This document shows, piece by piece, positions 20,021 to 32,566 of a stretch of 64,000 bases of DNA. The notes beneath the pieces were generated by a model. It saw nothing but the letters and a program-made list of their open reading frames with translations, did no database searches and was not told the origin of the DNA. The DNA is from Skeletonema tropicum. Taxonomy: Eukaryota; Bacillariophyta; Thalassiosirophyceae; Thalassiosirales; Thalassiosiraceae. A program made the translations under genes and the position numbers. The stretch's first letter is position 1; every line of letters starts with the position of its first letter. The stretch is from NCBI GenBank assembly GCA_037178625.1, contig CM074135.1, positions 3,040,001-3,104,000 of the forward strand, given 5' to 3'.

Positions 20021-23000
20021 TCAATTATATCTGCGACCACGGTATCCCTTCGACCTCGACCTTGGGCGCTGCTGATATTGATTGCTGCTGACCATGTGCG
20101 AATCATGCGCAGTTGCCTCATCAAAAGCGGCGTCCAATGCCCGAGAGTCGTCGTCGATCGTGTCATACCTACGACCGCGATAACCACGTTGCTGGCGAAC
20201 AGGATTATTCCTTGGAACTGAATGGTTTGCTGCAGCATGTGCAGAATAGTTTGCAGCTTGAGGTGGTGGCCCACTCATGTTAGGTGCGCCGCCCGACTGG
20301 GGCAAAGCTCCTCTTCCTACCGTCATTGATGGAGCCATTCCTGCACGAGCGACTCTATTGTCAACGTACTGCTGCTGCTGCTGCTGCCCATGGTCATAAG
20401 GATTCATTGGGACAGCAGGGACAGCAGCAGGCTGAGGGGCAACAGAATTCTCCACAGATGCCGCAGCTTCCAATCCTTGCCAAGCGTTTTCCAAAAGCCA
20501 GTCATCAGACTGCATGTACTTCTTCATCTTCTTTTTCTGCCTCTTCTTTTTCTTCATTGCCTTGATTTCCTTCTCGACCTCCTTCTTCACATAAATGAAG
20601 AATCTCTCAATAATGAGAGCGGACTTCTTTTGCTTGCGAGTCCACAGTAAATCAACCCACCAGCGTTGCAAGGTCCTCGCTGCATTCCTCGTCCTAAGAG
20701 ACGTGGCCGCCGCTGAAATCAAAATTGAAATCATGCTCTCATTATGAAGTTCCTTCCTCGTCAAATAGCCCCTCATAGCAGCTTGAATGATGGTAGCACA
20801 TTCGTTCTGGAAGGTGAGCCAAGACCTTTCCTGACGGCCTCTCACAAGAGCCTGAATCCTAACAATCTCGATGAGCATGATGCAATAATTTGTTGAGTGC
20901 AAGTATGATCGCCACTGAGATTGAATGAGAGTAGCAGCTTGATTTTCATAGCGAACAATGGTATAGCCAGAAAAAGCGGTAAAGCCTCTCCATGCGCTCT
21001 GAATCTTGATTGCAGAACTCTGCCTCTTCCGCTCCTTTGCTAGCTTGATTCGATGCAAGTGAGGTTTGTAAATCTTTTCAACAGCTCGGCGACGCCAAAC
21101 ACTCTGAATAACAATGACGTTGACAATAGTCATGAGCATCCTCATCTGTGCAATATAAGATCTCCAGCACGTTTGAATTTTCGTGGCAGATGTATGCCTC
21201 GTTACTAGATCATGCATGGCCTTGGCCGCCACGTATTTCTTCATGGCAATGATAGCACGACCAAAGGCCTGGATACGAACCACTGCAGCAGTTCTCTTTC
21301 TCAGCTGCATTGCCTGCCTACGGCGAACGACACTTTGCACAATGATTATATCAATAATGTCAAATTGATAAGTCATCTGGCACATGTACCGTCTCCAAGT
21401 GGTTTGGATGGCAAGTGCACTGTAAAACCTTTCATCAGCAGCCTCTCTAGCACGAATGCCACGGTACCAAGCCTGAATTGCAATGATACTTGCAAGTCGA
21501 TCAACTGCTACGTTGATTGCAAGAAATCTCCTGACAACACTCTGAACGATTGTGATACTGTACAAGTCTTCGAAGACATGCATTGTTGCGAGGTATCCAC
21601 GGGTAATACGTTGAATTTGTGTTGCGCAGTAATGATTATCTTCCAAGCTGTCCCTAGCAAACCACCCTCTAAAAGCTGCTTGAATCTGGATGGCTGACCA
21701 GACAGCAATTTCTAGATTACGCTCGGCGTTCCATCGTCGTACGAACTGAAAATACGGCGTCAAGTCATAATGAATGGTGAGATATAGATTTTTCGAGAAG
21801 GATCATGAGTGGATAAATAATGTTTACTCACAGATTGAATGGTGAGGACTGCACACATCCTCTTGATGGCGTGTTGACGTGCTAAGAAACGTCGCGCTTG
21901 AGTTTGGATGGGAATTGCCGCCGCCCACAATAGCCTCACACCAGCACGTTCAATTGGATCCTTGACCTGCAGCAGATAATTCTCCACCTGAAATATTGAA
22001 AAATAAGATGAAAATTAGATGTTAGCGGGATTGCTGAGCAACACAAACAGACAGCCGATGAAATAAGACTTACCGAATAGTAGTTTGGATTGTCAAGGGC
22101 AGATGGAGGAGCCCTCTTCTTCTGACGAGGATATTTATTAGGGGACTTGATGGGAGAGCTCGGGTTAGAAGTCGATGGTTTGCGATTTCTCCTCGGAGAG
22201 CTCCTCGGGGAGGATAAGGCAACCACACCCGTTTGCTTCGCTTTAGCAGCGGCAATATCAATTTCACGTTGCCTGGCAACAGCTTGTTCCCTTGCAAGAG
22301 CAAGCTCATTCTTAGTATCTTGTTGTTCAACACCTCGCATGGGTGATTGATGAGCCACAGGTAGTTTACTTGCGTTCTGCCTAGGGGGGGTCATTGCGTT
22401 CTGCCGAGGGGGGGTCATTGCGTTCTGCCGAGGGGGAGTGCGAACGTCTCTCCTGTTCCTGCCGTATTTGGACATGATACGTGACTTCGCCATCAAGTTA
22501 GACACACTCTTCTCCTCGTCTCCATCATAGTCACTCGATGGATACGTCTCCATCTCACTGATTGGTGGATCTGCAGTTGGTGACAACTTAGGTGAAGGCT
22601 CTTTGCTAAGAAATCGTGAACGCATGGCTTCAGCCCGTTCTTTGGCAAAGGTATTCCCACGCAAGGCTTCGGCCTGCCCTCTGGCAAATGCACTTTTGTT
22701 CTCAGTGCTGTAGTTTTCCTTACTCTCGGTCACCCCTTCACCAAGGTTGGCCTCTTTCTTCTCAGCAGTCTTCCGCGAGATAAATGATGGGTCTGTAATC
22801 TCAGACATCTCGCCATTGGAGTCAATACTGTCCGCTGACTTGACATCAGGTAGCGTTTGCGGTTCTCCCCAAGAGTCCATATTATCGAAACCAAAGTTAT
22901 CGCCGTTCCTAGCACGCTCCGTCTCTGGAAATCCATAAGGATCTCCATTGCCAGGATCGTTGAATGGCGAATTAGCGAATGGATCCTTGAAGAAGTCATC

Positions 23001-26000
23001 TCCCCAAGAGTTGCTTCGATCGGGAGGTGCAGCAAAGAGATCTTCAGTTGGCTCCGGACCTTGACTCTCAACAACAGGAGGAGGCACTACAACAGGAGCG
23101 GCTGCCACGGCTACAGCCTGGCGCGACGTGGTGGGTTCAACTTTATCCAAGCGACCCTCTTCATTGCTGTTGCTGTCTTCCAAAGGAATTCCTCTATCGA
23201 CTGCCTTGTTCTTCTTGAACTTTTGGGGTTTCAACTTTAACATGACAAAAAGACAGCAAGCAGGTTAGCCTAGGGATAGGAAAAACAGTGCGACAAAATG
23301 TAACAATAAAAGAAGAGAGAATAACTCACCATTTTCTTAACTCCACCAAACATCTTCTTCTGCCCCTTGATCTTTCCAAATAGACCTTTACGACCAGGCG
23401 ATTCTGCAATTGATTCTCTCGCAGCTCTTGCAGGGGAAGGAGGCGCCGCAGCACTCCTGCTCACGGCAGCACTATTATATTCTCTCGTCTTTACAGCACG
23501 TTGACGTTGCAATTCCTGCATCGCACCAGCAGCAACTGCAGATGCAGTAGCTGCAACCTCTACGGACTCCTGCTCCACCCTCCTAGACTTCTCCACAGGA
23601 CTCGTCATTGCATTCGTCTCCCTTTCCATCTCACCATCATCCTCAAATTGGAATGCTTCCTCTTCCCCCGACTGAGACGATGGCACATCTTTTGGTGACT
23701 TACTACCCATCTGCTGCGTTTTCATCGACTCGGTAGTTATATCCGTCCTTGCCTTACTTGCCACACTCAAATTACCAAATGAGTTCACCCTATCCATATC
23801 CTTCATTGGCATGGGTGGTGGTATTCCTCCCCCACCTCCTCCTCCAATCGTATCCTTGTTCCTACCACCAACAACGTCAGTTGTTCCCAATACAGCATCA
23901 TCCACATTATCACCCACCATTTCTTGAGAATTGTACATATCCAATGCAGCCTGACGACGTCGCTCTGCCAACGATGGTGACTTGGGCGATAGAGGTGGAG
24001 GAGGTGCAACAACAGTAAGCTTCTTCTTTGTCAACATGGCGGGAGATGATTTCTTCACCTGCTGTGGAGCAGCCCAATCGCTGTCTTCCTCACTATCAAC
24101 GTCATCATTGTTGTTACCATCATCGACGGGATCATGTACCATCTCCTGACTCATTAGCATGGCCTGTGCAACCTTTCTCCTCATGTCGGCAATCTCCTTG
24201 GATTTCTTTGCAGCTGCTGCTGCTGCGGAATCGACTTCTCTCTGCTGCTGCTGCTGCTGTTGCTTCTTCTTGACGACAAACATTGGTTCCGTTCTAGGAA
24301 GAGGTGCATTATCCCCAGTTTCGGTAACGGCCGTAAGTTCATCTGCCATACTCTCCATTCCCTTCCTCTGTGGCGGCGGCGGCTGCTGCTGCTCGGGACC
24401 CTCCGTCCTCACTGAAAAGGTCGACTCTTCATCAATCGAATGCGGACTTGAAAATTGTTGCTGCTGATGACGACCATTCCTACGACCCTCCTCTTCCTCT
24501 TGACGACTTTGGGGAGAATGTACGTCACTATCATCCTCTCCCAACTCGGGTACCTTGGGTGAAAACACTGGCGATGAACGCTGTTGTTGTTTCGTATCCA
24601 CACCGCTACTTCTTCCAGCAGTTGCAGTTGAATATTTCGCTGCTACTGCTGCAACTCCACCTTGATCCTCTCTCCCCCCCACTACTCCACTCTTCTTCAT
24701 CCCACCACCACCACTTCCTCCACCAACATTGGTAGTTGCACTAGAATTAGAATGATGAGTAGTATTATCCACCACCTTTTTCGAAATAGTCAACCGTACC
24801 TCCTCGACAGCCTTGGCCACCATTTCCGCAGCATGCCTCGGATTCCTCACCGGCACTCCATTCACAGCAATCACCTCACTCCCCTCCAACCCCTTATTCC
24901 CTCCCCCAGATTGAGAATTTCGTTTTTTCTCCGCCTCATTGTGATGAGCAAATATCGATTCAGGGTTGATACGTGCAATAATGGCAATATCGGGTGAGGT
25001 GGAAGATTGACGGGTAAAGATTATCCCGACCTTGTGATTTGGTCGTTTGAATGCTGTGATTGTGGTGATACCCTGCTGTTGGTTGGATGATTGGGGCGGC
25101 GATGGTGATGTCGGATGATTGTGACTGTGATTGGATGCATGATGTGGTTGTGGTGATGATGGCGGTTGTTGCTTTGGTAGCATCCCCGTTCGTACTACCA
25201 CATTATTATTATCAACACCACCGGATGGATTCCCCCTATCAATAATGTGTGAAGATGTCACTCCTCCTCCACCACCACTTCCCCCCCCCTCAAAGTTGGT
25301 AACCAACGGTGCAATATTAAGATTGCCCCTTCGTTGTTGCAACGGTGTCGCTGGTTTGTAATGGCCACTATGATTATTATTACCACCACCACCACCACCG
25401 CTCATTGGTAGAGCTGGCCCTCCTCCAGAAAGTCCAAGTAGTGAAGCCCTACCCTGCTTGGAACGGACACCCACTCGACTGGGCGGAGTGGGCATGCTCG
25501 ATGATACAAGTTTATTATTATTACTCGACGACGAGGATGAGGAGGATGTCCCTGCCACTCCCACTGCATTGACATTGATTGTTGGACGATTGGGCGTAGA
25601 AGTACTCAGTGATGTAGAACCAGTCACAATTGGCGGTGGAGCTGTCCGTTTGTAGAATGGCGTTGGTCTCGATGGTGACGAGACATTAACATTCGTCAAT
25701 GAATTTGTCATGCCGCTGGTGGCCAGTGGTGGCGGTCGACCATTCCCTCCTGAAGATGTGGATGGCGCCGCCGCATTGCTCGCATTGCTACTTACATTGC
25801 TAGACAATGACAATGCTTTGGGAGAATTATTGGCGGCTGTTACTCCTATCTCGTAGTTCTTGACGGCATTTCTGACTGGCGATTCTGGAACGTCTGGATG
25901 GCGAGGAGTATTGCTAGCGCTGTTACTGTTCGCAGTGTTGATAGTGCTGCCGTTGCCGCTGCCGTTGCCGCCCCAAATCATATTCTTGTACTTTTGAACA

Positions 26001-26554
26001 TTGCCCGATTGAATCTCTTCCCGTGGTGACCATTGCTCTCCCGCCACTCGAACTGGCGATGTCGATTTACTTGAATTACCGTTGCCGTGAGCTGTAGCTG
26101 TAGCTGTAGCTGTAGCTGTAGCTGGCTTGACGGCATTGTTAGTAACTTCCGTCGGACGATTATCAGGATCGTCATTGCCGCCGCTATTATTATTAGTAAA
26201 CTTAGCGTGTTGACTTTGACCTCCTTTCAAAGCAGTAGTATTCTTCTTTCGTTTGACCGGCATGCCCGGCGGAGGAGGTGGAGGCGGAGCGTTCATTGAT
26301 GCCATGTTCATGTTATAATAATTGTTGTTGTTAGTGACACCCACACTGCCTGCGCCGCCATGACTTTTATTACTGTGATTGAGAAAGGCATGAACTGCGC
26401 CGCTATTATTATTGTTGTTGTGGTTGTTGTGATGTTGATGGTTGCGCTGCTGCTGCGAAATGCTCGACGGGGATACTAGGACATGAACATCGTCATCTCG
26501 ATGATTCTCATGGCGAGGTGAAATGGCCTCCAGATAGCGAGAGCGGGCTGACAT
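20021..26554 (-). CDS. Large PDZ plus multi-IQ-motif scaffold protein, four exons
   Basis: Exons at 26554-23330, 23234-22074, 21987-21832 and 21745-20021 (introns 95, 86 and 86 nt, GT..AG, all phase 0) give about 2,088 aa. Residues ~1-530 are low complexity (Asn, Ser, Gly, Pro and Gln runs, with an N-terminal MSARSRYLEAISPRHEN). A PDZ-like domain follows (VGIIFTRQ..., GLEGSEVIAVNGVPVRN, AAEMVAKAVEEVRLTISKK). Then come disordered Ser/Pro/Gln segments and a Lys-rich GKIKGQKKMFGGVKKM. From ~1450 on, IQ motifs are stacked (AIQIQAAFRGWFARD, ATQIQRITRGYLATM, AIKIQSAWRGFTAFS, and many others), which usually bind calmodulin or myosin-type light chains. A basic KKKKRQKKKMKK stretch and an RGRRY-rich tail close it. 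There is no motor domain. Exon 1 ends without a stop before a good donor, which is why I join it to the ATG-containing segment at 23243. A cytoskeletal or calcium scaffold role is inference. Confidence 0.8.
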
Positions 26555-28556
26555 GCTAAGTAGATATTATTCTTATTCACTAAGCTCTAGTATAACATTT
26601 TAGCAGTCAATCCGTCCAGTTACTTATTATCATGGCCTCCTCAGTGCTGCCTGTATTGATTTATCATTCAATCATCGTTCATCGGCGGCAATCCAAGTCT
26701 TGTGCACAAAGCTCGCCAAAGAAAGCGCAAGAAAAAGGGACAACCACGAAAGCAAAAATTGGCCTACGATATTATCTGAAAGTCCGCCCACGGAACAAGG
26801 AACAGATGACGTAGTCACGATAGGACATCAGAGTTGGTATATTTCATGTCGTTGTGACCGCTTTTGAGACAGACATCCGTGGTATCTGGTATCTTTCGGA
26901 AGGTTTGCAAAGCGGTACCATAGCACTGAACACTTCTCTACAGCATGGCACAGCTCAAACGCTGAAAATGACGAAGACACAATGGCAATGGCCGATATCT
27001 TGTCTCCTACGAGGCCAATGACGGCGATCAGTGGCGTTTTGGAAAGCTCTCGTCAAGCTCTATCGATTAGGCTTATAATAAGGCTGTTTGGATGACTTTC
27101 GTCCAATCGAATTGGTTAAAAATGAGTCTAGAAAGAGACCAGACCGGCCAAATTTGGATCCGCAGCCAGAATTTCCAAAGCAGAGGTCAAAATCATCAAA
27201 AGATACAAATTGACAACCAATCGAAAGCTCTTATCAAGCTGAATCGATTCGTACCATCACTGCAATCAAAATAACAACCACTGCTCGGCCGAGGGCCTCG
27301 CGAAAAATTGACAACACTGATAAAATAAGATCAAGATTGGTTGGCACGACGTAAGATCTCAAAAATCAAAAAGCGACCACCTTGCTTTATCATCAATATC
27401 AATGTCAATAGTTACGAGCGCAACAAAAGATAATAAACGGTGCTCGCCCCCCGGGCCTAAGATAAGTACGCTGCGCTGAAGACACTCCATGACGAACAGT
27501 GTGATCAATGATAGTATGGTATATAGATACATACGGGTGAGGTATTGAAGTCAGGTGTACCTTATCACATGTCGAATGTACCCTCCAATATCACATACAC
27601 CGTCCATCTTCTTATCATCATCATTATTACTCCATCGCAACATCAACTGGCCTCAACTATAGTAATCCAACAATCAACCACTGCACAACCGCAAGCAACC
27701 GCAAGTAACGCAACAATGCTATGCTGCTCCTCCACCAACCACACTTCTCGCATCATCATCTTCTCCACCAACAATGACAGATACTCCTGTGGATTGTCAT
27801 ATTCATCATTCTCCTCCACCAACCACAAGCAGCAGCAATTGCCGACAATGATGTTGTCAACTGCTACAGTAGTCCACCAACTACTGCTACTGCAACGCAA
27901 CAACTGATACTACACCAACATCATCGACAACCAATACCACACAGGAGGAGGAATACACAACAACCATCATTGCCGAGCGTAGCCGAGGCCATTCCTTTGG
28001 ATTCAGTGGAAGAAGTAATGATGGCTCCGCTCAAGTCGTCCACTTGATGGACACGCCGGCCCCTAGAGTGGTCGTTCTTCAGCGAAGCGTTATGATGCGC
28101 TCGTGCCAACCTGTCATTGACGGTGCTGTGCATTAAAGGAGGAAGTGTGTAATGGCGAGGGCCACCACTGCCCGAGCACTGTTTAGTATTGGACACGGAC
28201 ACGTCGGCTCTAAGTGGTCGTTCTTCAGTCTTCAGCGCAGCGTTTGGATCTTGCCTTGCACGTAACAATTGTCATGGACGGTGCCGGTCGTTTGCAAGTG
28301 TCTTTTCTTTTGAGAGGGCATTATTTATTTGCCCGAGCAGTGATTGTCATTTTTTATTTTATTCAGTGGAAAAGATGATAGTGGAAGTGTCTTGGGCGAG
28401 TACGAACGGTAGCGAGGACAAGCTGTGTTTATTTTATTGCACGAATCGATAGAGATCCAAACGAGGATTGATTGCAGCAGTGGTCTTATTGTCGCTAGAA
28501 TGACGAATGACGAATGTCGAATGTCGAGTTGGAGCTTGACAGTCGGATTCTAGGGG
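26555..28556. repeat. Upstream region of the PDZ-IQ gene; source of the later duplications
   Basis: 26555-27330 is repeated at 30039-30950 and includes the likely promoter of the PDZ-IQ gene. Around 27280-27390 a stretch containing GGTTGGCACGACGTAAGATC, read on the other strand, matches the 208-bp satellite at 56-57 kb. 27600-27920 is rich in CAA/CCA/ATC triplets, and a diverged relative lies at 31200-31500. 28080-28330 contains two diverged satellite-like phrases (GTCATTGACGGTGCTG and GTCATGGACGGTGCCG). No gene is supported. Confidence 0.55.
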
Positions 28557-28685
28557 TCGATTTAGTTGAATCGATTGACAAAAGATTGATATTATGCTTT
28601 GATGGTACTACCAATCGATGGAGCGCAATAGGAGCTTTCCAAAATGACACTCATCGCCTTGATACGACCTTTACAATCGGCACTA

Positions 28686-30038
28686 TCAATGATTTACTAA
28701 ATTGGTAGGAATGCGTAAAGTAATGATAAAGGGACGTATTATATATTGTATTATTATTATTCTCTCTATCTCATCACACACTCTGCCATTGTACATCATT
28801 CCAGCAGATAAATATTCAGTTGATTGTCGTATACATCCAGAATAATCTGTCGTTCGCGGCCATGTCATTCCATTACCACCACCAGCACCACCGCTCATTG
28901 GTAGAGCTGGCCCTCCTCCAGAAAGTCCAAGTAGTGAAGCCCTACCCTGCTTGGAGCGGACACCCACTCGACTGGGCGGAGTGGGCATGCTCGATGATAC
29001 AAGTTTATTATTATTACTCGACGACGAGGATGAGGAGGATGTCCCTGTCACTCCCACTGCATTGACATTGATTGTTGGACGATTGGGCGTAGAAGTACTC
29101 AGTGATGTAGAACCAGTCACAATTGGCGGTGGAGCTGTCCGTTTGTAGAATGGCGTTGGTCTCGATGGTGACGAGACATTAACATTCGTCAATGAATTTG
29201 TCATGCCGCTGGTGGCCAGTGGTGGCGGTCGACCATTCCCTCCTGAAGATGTGGATGGCGCCGCCGCATTGCTCGCATTGCTACTTACATTGCTAGACAA
29301 TGACAATGCTTTGGGAGAATTATTGGCGGCTGTTACTCCTATCTCGTAGTTCTTGACGGCATTTCTGACTGGCGATTCTGGAACGTCTGGATGGCGAGGA
29401 GTATTGCTAGCGCTGTTACTGTTCGCAGTGTTGATAGTGCTGCCGTTGCCGTTGCCGTTGCCGCCCCAAATCATATTCTTGTACTTTTGAACATTGCCCG
29501 ATTGAATCTCTTCCCGTGGTGACCATTGCTCTCCCGCCACTCGAACTGGCGATGTCGATTTACTTGAATTACCGTTGCCGTGAGCTGTAGCTGTAGCTGT
29601 AGCTGTAGCTGTAGCTGGCTTGACGGCATTGTTAGTAACTTCCGTCGGACGATTATCAGGATCGTCATTGCCGCCGCTATTATTATTAGTAAACTTAGCG
29701 TGTTGACTTTGACCTCCTTTCAAAGCAGTAGTATTCTTCTTTCGTTTGACCGGCATGCCCGGCGGAGGAGGTGGAGGCGGAGCGTTCATTGATGCCATGT
29801 TCATGTTATAATTGTTAGTGACACCCACACTGCCTGCGCCGCCATGACTTTTATTACTGTGATTGAGAAAGGCATGAACTGCGCCGCTATTATTATTGTT
29901 GTTGTGGTTGTTGTGATGTTGATGGTTGCGCTGCTGCTGCGAAATGCTCGACGGGGATACTAGGACATGAACATCGTCATCTCGATGATTCTCATGGCGA
30001 GGTGAAATGGCCTCCAGATAGCGAGAGCGGGCTGACAT
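28686..30038 (-). CDS. Truncated duplicate of the PDZ-IQ gene N-terminus (450 aa)
   Basis: The first ~395 residues are nearly identical to the start of the protein encoded from 26554, with a two-codon-pair deletion (VTNNYNMNM versus VTNNNNYYNMNM) and very few substitutions. After GGAGGGN the homology stops, and the frame runs on through unrelated sequence (MTWPRTTDYSGCIRQS...) to a stop. The PDZ domain and all IQ motifs are missing. The duplicated DNA also includes at least 400 bp upstream of the start, so it may be transcribed from a copied promoter. The near identity implies a recent event. It could be expressed as a low-complexity fragment or be a dead copy; the sequence cannot decide. Confidence 0.6.
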   Translation of the reverse strand: MSARSRYLEAISPRHENHRDDDVHVLVSPSSISQQQRNHQHHNNHNNNNNSGAVHAFLNHSNKSHGGAGSVGVTNNYNMNMASMNAPPPPPPPGMPVKRKKNTTALKGGQSQHAKFTNNNSGGNDDPDNRPTEVTNNAVKPATATATATATAHGNGNSSKSTSPVRVAGEQWSPREEIQSGNVQKYKNMIWGGNGNGNGSTINTANSNSASNTPRHPDVPESPVRNAVKNYEIGVTAANNSPKALSLSSNVSSNASNAAAPSTSSGGNGRPPPLATSGMTNSLTNVNVSSPSRPTPFYKRTAPPPIVTGSTSLSTSTPNRPTINVNAVGVTGTSSSSSSSSNNNKLVSSSMPTPPSRVGVRSKQGRASLLGLSGGGPALPMSGGAGGGNGMTWPRTTDYSGCIRQSTEYLSAGMMYNGRVCDEIERIIIIQYIIRPFIITLRIPTNLVNH

Positions 30039-30950
30039 GCTAAGTAGATATTATTCTTATTCACTAAGCTCTAGTATAACATTTTAGCAGTCAATCCGTC
30101 CAGTTACTTATTATCATGGCCTCCTCAGTGCTGCCTGTATTGATTTATCATTCAATCATCGTTCATCGGCGGCAATCCAAGTCTTGTGCACAAAGCTCGC
30201 CAAAGAAAGCGCAAGAAAAAGGGACAACCACGAAAGCAAAAATTGGCCTACGATATTATCTGAAAGTCCGCCCACGGAACAAGGAACAGATGACGTAGTC
30301 ACGATAGGACATCAGAGTTGGTATATTTCATGTCGTTGTGACCGCTTTTGAGACAGACATCCGTGGTATCTGGTATCTTTCGGAAGGTTTGCAAAGCGGT
30401 ACCATAGCACTGAACACTTCTCTACAGCATGGCACAGCTCAAACGCTGAAAATGACGATCTGGGAAATAATAGCTACTGCAGCACATGTTCGTTATCACT
30501 TAGCGTAGATAATGTCGCCTCTTGAGGGCCCACCAGACGTACTTTAAAATTTCTGTTACATATAAGCTGAAAATGACGAAGACACAATGCAATGGCCGAT
30601 ATCTTGTCTCCTACACGGCCAATGAGGGCGATCAGTGGCGTTTTGGAAAGCTCTCGTCAAGCTCTATCGATTAGGCGTATCACAAGGCTGTTTGGATGAC
30701 TTTTATCCAATCGTATCGGTCAAAAACAGGGCTAGAAAGAGATCAGACCGGCCAAAGTTGGATCCGCAGCCAGAATTTCAAAGCTGAGGTCAAAATCATC
30801 AAAAGATACAAATTGACAACCATTGGAAAGCTCTCTTCTAGCTCTATTGATTAGTACCATCATCATCAAGAAAATATTCAAAATGTATAGACACTGCTCG
30901 GGCAAAGCCCTTGCGAAACACACTTGATTTGAAGGATGTAAGATCAATTT
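28865..30950. repeat. Segmental duplication of 25375-27330
   Basis: Homology starts at about 28865/25380 inside the coding region and runs through the gene start and upstream region. The part up to 30457 shows only a handful of differences by eye. The part from 30571 on (matching 26974 on) is clearly more diverged. The copy is interrupted by a ~107-bp SINE-like insertion at 30458-30566. Confidence 0.8.
30458..30566 (+). mobile_element. 5'-truncated SINE insertion with 14-bp target duplication
   Basis: Comparison with the parental copy at 26960-26980 shows this insert directly. GCTGAAAATGACGA occurs once at the parental site and on both sides of the insert here. The insert ends GACGTACTTTAAAATTTCTG followed by TTACATATAA, the 3' end shared by the SINE family (complete copy at 59387-59679). 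A long duplication with a fixed 3' end and a variable 5' end points to target-primed retrotransposition. Confidence 0.65.
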
Positions 30951-31013
30951 TAGGTTGGTACACGTGAGATCCAAAAAAGCGACCACTCTAGAGAGGGCCG
31001 GCGTATCTAACAA

Positions 31014-31990
31014 TAATCACAGCTCGTCCTCCCTGCGTTCGCACTCGCAAATACACTTCTCCCAATGGGGCGTTCGCTCGTATGCAACAATACACTTCAC
31101 GACGATCGGCGAAGATCACTCATCATGGCACGTGTACCGTCATTTATTACTATTCACCACTGACTATCACAACATAATCTTCCACTTGACGAGCGGAGCC
31201 ATCATTAATAATATCACGCAACAAACAATTCCTCCTCCACCAGCCACTGCTGTATCACCAATACTTGCCTCGACCTCCACCAATGTTGTACCAACCGCAA
31301 GCAACGCAACAATGCTACTCCTCCACCAACGACAATGACAGATGCTGCCGTTGCTTGTGGTTGCTTGTGGTTGGTATTGGTGTTGGTGGAGGAGGAGTTA
31401 CACGACAAGCAACAACAGCATCGTCCTCCTCCACCAACACCAACCACAACAGCTACACCGCTCGGACGATGATGTTGTGGCTTCCTCCAATCCATTCATC
31501 ATCGTCGGTGGAGGAGGATGGTGTGGAGGAAGAAGAGAAGGATGCGATGTTGAACGTTGCCGCCAATGATGAAATGAATGGATTGTATGATGTTTATACC
31601 ATCCTCCTCCACATCGCGCCAACAATGGATCGAGCGAAGCGAAGCAGTGGAAGTATCCTTCTTAATAACCAAACACCACCGCCGTCAACCGTCAACGGTA
31701 CGATAACGAGTGAGCCGCCAGGCGAAGGAGCTGATTGACGATGCGATGATTGATCAATAATCAATAGTACAATAATATTGACGGCGGTGGAAGAATCAGA
31801 TTGATGCGAGTGAGCCGCCAGGCGAAGGAGCTGTCGATTGCAACAATATTCGATATTGAGGATGATAATGATGATATTGACGGCGGTGGAAATCTTGACG
31901 GCGGTGGAAATCTATCTCTATCTCTCTTCTTTTGAAACTTGGATGCGAAGCGAGCGCAGCGAGCTGAGCACTGCCATTGAGAATATTCGG
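31014..31990. other. Triplet-rich non-coding stretch
   Basis: Rich in CAC/CAA/CTC triplets on both strands (ACCACCAAC and GGTGGAGGAGG phrases). It is a diverged relative of 27600-27920. Local direct repeats include GTGAGCCGCCAGGCGAAGGAG (31710 and 31809) and ATTGACGGCGGTGGAA (31778, 31875, with a further GACGGCGGTGGAAATC near 31898). Open frames occur on both strands because of the composition; none is supported as a gene. Confidence 0.4.
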
Positions 31991-31995
31991 CTCTG

Positions 31996-32566
31996 ATTTA
32001 GTTGAATCGATTGACCAAAGATCGATATTATGCTTTGATGGTACTACCAATCGATAGAGCGCAATAGGAGCTTTCCAAAATGACACTCACCGCCTTGATA
32101 CGACATTTACAACGAAAAATATCATTGATTATTTGCTGAATTGGTAGTAGTAGGAATGCGTAAAGTAATGATAAAGGGACGTATCGTATTATATTATATA
32201 TTATTCTCTCTCTATCTATCTCATCACACACTCTGCCATTGTACATCATTCCAGCAGATAAATATTCAGTTGATTGTCGTATACATCCCGAATAATCTGT
32301 CGTTCGCGGCCATGTCATTCCATTACCACCACCAGCACCACCGCTCATTGGTAGAGCTGGCCCTCCTCCAGAAAGTCCAAGTAGTGAAGCCCTACCCTGC
32401 TTGGAGCGGACACCCACTCGACTGGGCGGAGTGGGCATGCTCGATGATACAAGTTTATTATTATTACTCGACGACGAGGATGAGGAGGATGTCCCTGTCA
32501 CTCCCACTGCATTGACATTGATTGTTGGACGATTGGGCGTAGAAGTACTCAGTGATAAGTCACGAT
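31996..32566 (-). pseudogene. Second, shorter duplicate of the PDZ-IQ gene fragment
   Basis: This copies 28557-29103, not the original gene: it shares the junction sequence unique to the first duplicate (GTCGTTCGCGGCCATGTCAT) and the flank with TTAGTTGAATCGATTGAC. The minus-strand frame holds ~65 residues of the low-complexity protein (LSTSTPNRPTINVNAVGVTG...), with no start codon from the parent. It breaks at 32556 into unrelated sequence. It is a duplication of a duplication, and not functional as a coding gene. Confidence 0.7.

Noticed and set aside
20284..25655. Many plus-strand frames of 60-160 codons opposite the PDZ-IQ gene
   Set aside because: They are antisense shadows of a low-complexity coding strand.
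26632..30298. A 60-codon frame present identically at 26632-26814 and 30116-30298
   Set aside because: Its conservation is explained by the recent segmental duplication; it lies in the PDZ-IQ upstream region on the opposite strand and matches nothing.
31265..31738. 157-codon plus-strand frame in triplet-rich sequence
   Set aside because: Composition-driven: both strands are open in several frames, there is no domain, and it is related to the non-coding stretch at 27600.
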